Of a stretch of DNA of 64,000 nt, positions 57,670 to 64,000 are shown one piece after another. Below the pieces are notes generated by a model. The model searched no databases, was not told the origin of the DNA, and saw only the letters and a program-made list of their open reading frames with translations. The DNA comes from Chaetoderma sp. LZ-2023a (Eukaryota; Mollusca; Caudofoveata; Chaetodermatida; Chaetodermatidae). The stretch lies in NCBI GenBank assembly GCA_034401795.1, contig CM067372.1:17511924-17575923 (forward strand). The letters run 5' to 3'. The translations under genes were made by a program, and so were the position numbers. Numbering within the stretch: the stretch's first letter is position 1; each line of letters begins with the position of its first letter.

Positions 57670-59850
57670 TTTAGAGATTGAGTAAAAAAAATCCATTAAA
57701 AATTGACTGAAGCAGCTGAAACTCGAACTTGATCTGTAACGTCTCATAACACAGCAATAAACCAAGTAAGTCTCAGTTATATATGGTGAAGGAGAAGGAG
57801 TCTTGAAAGCTGATATGTTTGTATTTCATATGTCGAAAGGGGACATAACACCATAAAAAAAATGACACAAATGCCTGAAACTCGAACCTGGTCTGTAATT
57901 TCTCATAATAAAGTAATGACCAATTCTCAGTTGAATATTTTGAAAAACTGCGAGAAAAAGGGGCGGAAAACTAATATTTTTTGTATTTTATAAATCGAAA
58001 GGGGGCATAACTCCATGAAAAACTGGCGAAAATGTCTGAAACTCAAACTTACTCCGTAACTCCTTACACTAAAGCGATGTACCAATTTTCCCTTAAATAT
58101 CTTGAAGGATTGCGAAAAGTGTGGAAAGCTAATATTTTTCATCGAATGCGGGCATAACTCCATCAAAAATTGCCGCATACCCCTGAAACTCAAACTTGGT
58201 CTGTAACTTCTCATAACAAAGCAATGCAGCAATTCTCAGTAGAATATCTTGAAAGACTGCGAAAAAAAGTGCGGGAAACTAATATTTTTCGTATTTCATA
58301 AGACCAAAGGGGCATAACTCCATGAAAAATTGACAAAAATGTCCGAAACTTGAACTTGCTCTGTAACCCCTTAGACTAAAGCGATATAACGATTTTTCAT
58401 TAAATATCTGGAACAGAGTTTGTACACCGTTTTGTGTCTGAAATTCCATGACCAAATTAACAAATTCCATGACCTCTAAGACTTAATATCTAGGAGATTT
58501 GTGTTTATGAAGTAGCTCCATAAATTACAATATGACTTTATTCTGCAAAATGTTTGAATATTGTGTCTTGTAACAACCAATCCAAAGCCTTGTTTGATAA
58601 GCTGTTGCCATAATTGTATTGTACATCGAGGTGACAGCGGAAATTTATGCTACCAGATTTCTTTTATTTTGCATGATTACCATTTTCCATGACATTTCCA
58701 TGACCTATGATAAAAAATGCTGATTTTCCATGACTTTCCAGGGCTGGAATTTTAATTTTTATATTCCATGACTTTGCATGACCAGTACAAACCCTGCTTG
58801 AAGGAGTGCGAAAAAACCTGCAGAAAGCTGATATTTTTCATATCAAAAATTTACGCATACGCCTGAAACTCCAACTTGGTCTGTAACTTCTCATAACAAG
58901 GCAATGTAGCAGTTCTCAGTATAATATCGCTGGAAAGACTGCGAAAAAAGTGCGGCAAACTAATATTTTTCATATTTCATAAGGCGAAAGGGGGCATATA
59001 ACTCCATGAAAAATTGACGTAAATGTCTGAAACTCAAACTTGCTCTGTAACTCCTTCAGGGTTCTGCGCACACTGGTCGTGATAACCACCACTCAACAAT
59101 TTTAACCAGCACTAAAGATTAAACTATCATTTTTAACCACCACTTTTCAGTTATTTTGTTGAAAGTAAGATTTATTTCAAGGAACTTTGTAAAATTTCCG
59201 TAAAAATGTCCGGCACTAATTTCATTCTGGACAGAACGGTGTCCTTATACTAAAGGCAAGCGATGCACCGATTTTCGCTTAAATATCTTGAAGGAGTGCG
59301 AAAAGCTGATATTTTCCGTATTTCTTAAGTGGAAAGGGGGCATATAACTTCATCAAAAATTGACGCATAGGCCTGAAACTTGAACTTGGTCTGTAACTTC
59401 TCATAACAAAGCAATGTAGCAATTCTCAATATAATATCTTAAAAGACTGCGAAAAAAAGTGCGGAAAACCAATATTTTATACTAATTCTAAGTGGAAAGG
59501 GGGTATATAACTCCATGAAAAACTGACGAAAATGTCTGAAACTCGAACTTGCGCTGTAACTCCTTATACTAAAGCGATGCACCGATTTTTGATAAAATAT
59601 TTTGAAGGAGTGCGAAAAGCTGATATTTTTCGTATTTCTTAAGTCGAAAGGGGGCATAACTCCATCAAAATTGACGCATACGCCTGAAACTCGAACTTGG
59701 TCTGTAACTTCTCATAACAAAGCAATACACCAATTCTCAGTTGAATACTTTGAAGGGTTGCGAAAAAGTACGGAAAACCAATTACGACAGATGGACGGAC
59801 AGACGGAGTGCAAACCTTTAGTCCCCCCGGTTTTACCAGTAGGGGACTAA
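57670..59850 (+). mobile_element. Tandem-core non-autonomous element ending in a CTAA hairpin (HINE-like)
   Basis: About fourteen diverged units of roughly 130-160 bp. Each holds GCCTGAAACTCGAACTTGGT, CTGTAACTTCTCATAACAAA, ATTCTCAGTTGAATATCTTG, GACTGCGAAAAAAAGTGCGG and GGGGGCATAACTCCATCAAA words. The end reads GACAGATGGACGGACAGACG, then TTAGTCCCC, a loop, and GGGGACTAA. That 9-bp stem ends in CTAA followed by T, compatible with a Helitron 3' end, although the CTAA lies inside the stem rather than after it. No helicase is present. Around 58,400-58,790 a different insert with repeated TTCCATGAC words breaks the array. A truncated copy lies in RPSA intron 3. Confidence 0.75.
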
Positions 59851-59908
59851 TAATGCTAAAAGAAGTTGGCATGCCTCCAGATCAAGACAGTAAGTTAACA
59901 TGTTAATA

Positions 59909-59990
59909 AGAACCATTTCGGTCTCGGCACGGCGGGTATAACCCACACACCCGCTTCCCTGTCACCCACCCACCCCCAACCACCCACGAA
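59909..59990 (+). repeat. Fragment shared with the DIRS interior
   Basis: 34 bases starting AGAACCATTTCGGTCTCGGC are identical to 53,092-53,125 inside the DIRS element, and looser similarity continues for some 30 bases. A (GA)n run sits just before the match in the DIRS copy and is absent here. Confidence 0.85.
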
Positions 59991-61085
59991 TGTAAAATGA
60001 GAATAATGACTGCAGCATAAATAATTTAATATCTTATCTAACCAACAAAACTGACGTAATCTAGATCCCTCCTTTTCTTTCCAGTTTAATTTAATCATCC
60101 CAGGGCTCGAATTTGCTCGGGACGAAATTGCGTGATTTTCGAGGCGAAAAGTTGTGTACTACGTCATCACTGTTTGCACTGTCTGTTTGATTGAAATTCG
60201 ATAAAATTCGTCAACAATGAGCTAAAAAGTTAAGTAACGTGAGATATAGGACATATTTAACATGATTTAAGGTACGAGCGAATGGATACGTGAATTATAC
60301 GAAGCAATAACCAGGGTTTGTGTCAAATATCGTAGCTAAGGTCGATTAAGAGGTGCGCTAACAAGCGGTGGCGGAGTTCTCCAACTTTTGAACATACTAA
60401 TTACTAATTGCTCTGACTCTCCCCGGTCCGTCAGTCTGTCTAAATATCTGTCACAGGGGCGGGTTGAGTCAGAGTAGACTCGGACTACAAATATAGGTAC
60501 ACGCCTTCATATTTTACGTTTCTAAGAACCATTTTTGTGATAGATGACAATTTTGAATTAATATCGCTGCTTTAAGTTTAAACCTATATTGACAAGTAGT
60601 TTCACAATTTCAAGCGGAGAAAGTCGTGTATGAGCAAAATGGATAACCATAGATTGACATGTGAATCAATGTGTGCGTGCCGATCGTGCGGAACTCTCAC
60701 AGGAGTTTGAACGCGGATGCGCAAGGAGAGGAGATGCGCAAATACAGGTACGACAATGATACAGTTGTAATTTCGTGGTAGGTTTATTAGTCAGTAAAAT
60801 GATTAAACTTAATTTTGTAGGAGCATAAATATTCCATTTCTGCGAACAAATAGGGTATATATATATATATATACACGTAGACACAAGTCTCATTGCGTGT
60901 CTCAGAATGGTTCATTGTAAACATATTTATCAGAGGAATTGCTTACACGTGCGGATGCCAATTAGAGATTTGTCGGAAAAGATAGAGATTGGCTCCGTAT
61001 TTTCCCACGTGCTATTCCGATGGGTTGTGAGAATTCCGGAACCAGAATTTAAAATCATGGATACTGAAATCGAATATTTAGATCT
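59991..61085. other. Non-coding DNA with a (TA)n tract
   Basis: No exon can be supported. (TA)n at 60,856-60,873. The stretch 60,110-60,190 is unusually rich in CpG for the area (CTCGGGACGAAATTGCGTGA, TTTTCGAGGCGAAAAG), which could mark a promoter, but there is nothing else to support that. Confidence 0.45.
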
Positions 61086-61088
61086 ATA

Positions 61089-61121
61089 TCATCGTCATCA
61101 TCATCATCATCATCATCATCT
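61089..61121 (+). repeat. (CAT)n microsatellite
   Basis: ATC/CAT trinucleotide run that gives a false poly-histidine or poly-aspartate reading on the two strands. Confidence 0.9.
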
Positions 61122-61149
61122 TCGAAAGGAAGGAAAATTAAAGAGATGC

Positions 61150-61345
61150 TGGAAGATGAATATACATTAGCGTAGAGGAGGAAACTCTGATAGCGATGAA
61201 CACAGAAAATGAAAACAACTGCAATAAGACAAATCCCGGCCTCCACAAGTCAGCATACAAACAAATGCTAGGTGCAGCATGGTGTAGCCACGCGGGAACG
61301 CCCATCTGTACCACAGTATTTCCAGAAATTAATGAATGTTAACCC
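61150..61345 (-). repeat. Right member of the 220-bp inverted pair
   Basis: Reverse complement of 56,797-56,985 (CAACTGCAATAAGACAAATC, CCTCCACAAGTCAGCA, GTAGCCACGCGGGAACGCCC). It is followed by a TTAACCCTTGCCACTCTGAT tip of the MITE family at 56,610. Confidence 0.82.
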
Positions 61346-61430
61346 TTGCCACTCTGATGTTAGAATTTTAAACTGTTGGCTGTCAACATTTATCTGTTAG
61401 CAGCACTGACCACAATGTCAAGGTTGTAAA

Positions 61431-61580
61431 GGGGGAGTGGGGGCCATTAAAGCTCGCTTCTTAACTGGAACATATATTGTACAGTCAAAGCTAAGCAGAT
61501 TTAATCAAAACAAAGCCGATCCAACCTGTCCTTTATGTCAGATTGCAAGCGAAGACCATACCCACATCCTTATATATTTA
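61431..61580 (+). pseudogene. LINE 3' end: C-terminal zinc-knuckle region
   Basis: Reads AIKARFLTGTYIVQSKLSRF, NQNKADPTCPLCQIASEDHT, HILIYL. The CPLC...EDxTH pattern is the C-terminal cysteine/histidine motif that follows the reverse transcriptase in Jockey/CR1/L2-type LINEs. Only this tail is present: the element is 5'-truncated at about 61,430, as is usual for LINEs. The frame stops at the inserted Tc1 copy. Confidence 0.78.
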
Positions 61581-63104
61581 TACTGAACCAAAAAAGTTTA
61601 GCAACACTGAGAATATTACTGTATAAATGTTATTTAACAAAAACAATAAATTGATTCAAATATATTATTTAATTGATAGGACATTTTCCAATTTGAACAA
61701 CAGTCTCTTGTTACTGTAATGCTAGCATCGCGCCTTTAACACGGCATCATTCAACGGAAGGGTCCAATTTAAATAATGACACTGAGCTGTCAATACCGGT
61801 TGTGACCTCCGCGCGCATTAACCACCACTGTACATTGCTTTCTCATGCTTCGAATTAAGCACCTGATGTCATGAAGAGGAATCGCATCCCATTCCTGGAG
61901 AAGTGCAGCTTCCAGCTCCTGCACGTTGTGAAGATGTGGATGGTTCTCACGCACCATACATCCAAGAATGTCCCACACGTGTTCGATAGGAGACAGGTCT
62001 GGTGATCGCACTGGCCAGTCCAACACCGGAACGTTGTTAGCCTCAAGGAAATCACTGGTGATCCTAGCTGAATGAGGATGGGCGTTGTCTTGCTGGAACA
62101 TAAAGTCTGCATGATGCTGCATAAAAGGGATGACAACAGGGGCGACAACTTCTTCACAGTAACGTTGAGCCATTAAATTTCTGCGAATCACAATAAGATC
62201 TGTTTTGCCATTTTCATGGATTCCAGCCCACACCATGACACTGCCACCACCGAATCTGTCATGCTGAATGACGTTGGCTGCATCATACCATTCTCCTGAA
62301 CGTCGCCAAACCCGTTGCCTACCATCCGCCACATCGACACAAAACCTCGACTCATCACTGAACAAAACGTGGCTCCATTGTTGAGCACGCCATTGCTGAT
62401 GAGTTCTTGCCCATGCAAACCGATTCTCGATGTGACGCTCTGTAAGCGGAACAGCAACAAGTGGACGACGGGCATGCAGTCTAGCATCATGGAGTCTGTT
62501 TCGCACAGTTTGTGCATGCACTATAGTGCCGGTAGCGCTGTGCAAATTACGGGACAGCCGCTGCACAGTCTCAAACCTGTGACATCGTGATGACGTCACT
62601 AAGTAGCGGTCTTCTCGTGGTGTTGTTGATCTCGGTCTGCCAGATCATGGTCGGTCATTAACATGTCCAGTTTCCTGCTCACGTTGGTGGAGACGGGAAA
62701 TGGTTGAGGCGTGAACATTAAAATGTCGAGCAACAGCGCGAATGCTCTGCCAAGCAGCGAGTCTTCCCATTGCTTCATGGCGCTGATTTTCGGACAGCCC
62801 TGGGCGGCGGCCTATGCTCGGTAGGGTAAACCTTTAAGCGTTTTCTATTAACGTTCGTTATCTGCTTTTGCAATATGGTGAATTTTTGCCTTCGCTACCC
62901 GCCAATGTGGGCCAGTGCATGAAAAATGCATTTTCACATGCAGTAAGCATGCAGGCCGAGAAATGCAAGAAATGATTTGCATTTCTTCATGATCAGCGAG
63001 ACATTACATTGACGAAACTTGCCTGCAAATTTGGTTATAAATGGACGCATAGTTTTGATACAACAAACCAAACTTCACGGCTGCTAAACTTTTTTGGCTC
63101 AGTA
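61581..63104 (-). mobile_element. Tc1-type DNA transposon, copy 2, inserted in a LINE
   Basis: 1,524 bp, the same ends as copy 1 (TACTGAACCAAAAAAG and the TTTTTTGGCTCAGTA complement) and flanking TA. Both sides are LINE sequence, so it entered a pre-existing LINE 3' fragment. Same orientation as copy 1, about 38 kb away. Confidence 0.95.
61790..62815 (-). pseudogene. Tc1 transposase, near-intact
   Basis: 341 codons long, the normal size for Tc1. From the position of the start codon it reads GRRPGLSENQRHEAM, a helix-turn-helix part (VARHFNVHASTISRL), then FSDESRF, FQQDNAHPHSA and SPDLSPIEHVWD. That gives D, D and E with 34 residues between the last two, i.e. DD34E. Two defects only: the start is ATA (62,815-62,813) where copy 1 has ATG, and an arginine CGA has become TGA at 62,647-62,645 (DRP*SGRPR). 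From 62,599 to the end the frame is open, and its C-terminus (GGHNRY) is 20 residues longer than in copy 1. Confidence 0.93.
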
Positions 63105-63106
63105 TA

Positions 63107-63230
63107 TATAATGTGGTGCTCTGCATAACTATAGGAAACACAGTTTACAATGTATAAAAGCTGCAGTGACAGAATGCTGTGGTTCCCATCACTGGGACGT
63201 CATTAGTATTGAATTGAATTGAATCTTCAT
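63107..63230 (+). pseudogene. LINE 3' end, part after the Tc1 insertion
   Basis: One frame reads CGALHNYRKHSLQCIKAAVT, then ECCGSHHWDVISIELN and stops. The leading cysteine and R fit the last residues of the LINE zinc motif begun before the insertion. The frame is not the one expected from simple removal of the transposon with one TA, so a small change happened at the site. A (TTGAA)n-like tail, ATTGAATTGAATTGAATC, follows. Confidence 0.65.
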
Positions 63231-63500
63231 TTATTTGGCTGAATGATATTTACAATATATTGTGCATACAGGGAGTCCACTAGCGGCATAGCCTATGTAC
63301 CATGGACCTCCTTACATAAAGATACATAAAACAATAATATATCTACATAGAAGACAAAAGAACAGTATAACAGGCAGTCGACATTATAACATATACAGAC
63401 ATACTAACAAAACATTAACATTCCACCAGTGTCTTTCAATCAGTTGATGCATTGCATAGCAGTGTAGACTACTTATATCATATGCTTTCTACTCATCACG
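63231..63500 (+). other. Probable LINE 3' UTR or flanking repeat
   Basis: CAGGGAGTCCACTAGCGGCA and CATGGACCTCCTTACATAAA followed by AT-rich DNA. I cannot place the LINE's 3' end, as (TTGAA)n could be either an internal or a terminal repeat. Confidence 0.4.
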
Positions 63501-63511
63501 TTGTGAGTAGG

Positions 63512-63555
63512 AAAGGGTCGGTGGGTGTGGGGGGGGGGCGGGCCTTCCTGCTTCA

Positions 63556-63624
<69 letters not shown>
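63512..63624 (+). repeat. G-rich tract and long (ATT)n microsatellite
   Basis: GGGTCGGTGGGTGTGGGGGG (63,516 on) could form a G-quadruplex. It is followed by an (ATT)n run of about 67 bp (63,557-63,623). The run gives a false poly-tyrosine reading. Confidence 0.92.
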
Positions 63625-64000
63625 TTAATATCATCTCTATTATAATTATTAACATTTTTAAAGCTATTTTACAGGTAGCATCACAACTATTACGATCATT
63701 AATGATTATTATGATAATCATCATCATCACTATAATTAACATTGACTAGACCTTTCATTGAGTTTAAAAGAATCTGATGAGGTTCTAGAGCCCACCACTG
63801 CATGATCAATGCGGCGAAATTTGGACAATGATTTAGGATACTTTTTAGAGGATTTTCAGAAAATGCTAGATTAGAATCCTTTCATTAACGTTTTGTTGAA
63901 GATGGGCCATTACTTGAGGATGAATGGTGTTACAATGAATTTCAAGCAATTTGTTAGAAATCAGATACAGCATGGGCACGAGAGAAATCACTATTATCAT
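63625..64000. other. AT-rich end of window, nothing recognised
   Basis: A short imperfect ATT/ATC tract near 63,700-63,735. No exon, RNA gene or known repeat. Confidence 0.5.

Noticed and set aside
60110-60190. Possible CpG-rich promoter
   Set aside because: Slight CpG enrichment only; no exon, donor or transcription signal follows.
61055-61246. Poly-aspartate and poly-histidine readings
   Set aside because: Translation of a (CAT)n microsatellite.
63525-63749. Poly-tyrosine reading
   Set aside because: Translation of a long (ATT)n microsatellite.

Overview
This window is animal nuclear DNA, most likely from a mollusc or another lophotrochozoan. The evidence is split genes with GT-AG introns, a metazoan-type RPSA gene, Tc1, LINE and DIRS elements, and the dispersed tandem families ending in GGACGGACAGACGG-like runs and in 'GGGGGATATAG' or 'GGGGCATAACTCC' blocks that I associate with molluscs. 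That last link is from memory, not from a search. There are no bacterial operons, ribosome binding sites or CRISPR arrays.

Layout. Bases 1 to about 21,713 are one unbroken satellite of a 46-bp monomer, about 470 copies, open at the left edge, with higher-order structure (units of 647 and 878 bp, duplications of 1.1 and 2.7 kb). A dead Tc1 element (22,041-23,556) follows. Three 3'-terminal exons of an unnamed conserved gene with a helix-hairpin-helix motif run on the + strand (23,995-32,063). Its long intron is filled with minisatellites and MITEs, and one minisatellite has copied the exon's own 5' splice site about ten times. Between 33,065 and 36,592 lies an element with about 280-bp terminal inverted repeats around a decayed gene for a FEN1/PIN-like nuclease with a CXC zinc domain. 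This is my best candidate for an undescribed transposon type. A second inverted-repeat element and a degenerate tandem array follow.

The ribosomal protein gene RPSA (uS2) occupies 40,033-47,753 on the - strand. Six coding exons join in frame into 322 codons. Its introns are crowded with copies of a TTAA-flanked palindromic MITE, and its first coding exon also shows a duplicated splice-donor end. A TA-flanked foldback element and a 63-bp minisatellite come next. A broken DIRS-type tyrosine-recombinase retrotransposon fills about 49,804-56,356, with its inverted ends and internal complementary region still readable. The last 7.6 kb holds a large tandem-core element ending in a CTAA hairpin, a 220-bp inverted pair, a LINE 3' end that was hit by a second Tc1 copy, and microsatellites.

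Only RPSA and the three exons of the HhH gene look like living host genes. The rest is repeats and transposon remains. The many short open frames inside the satellite are a by-product of its 46-bp period and are not genes.
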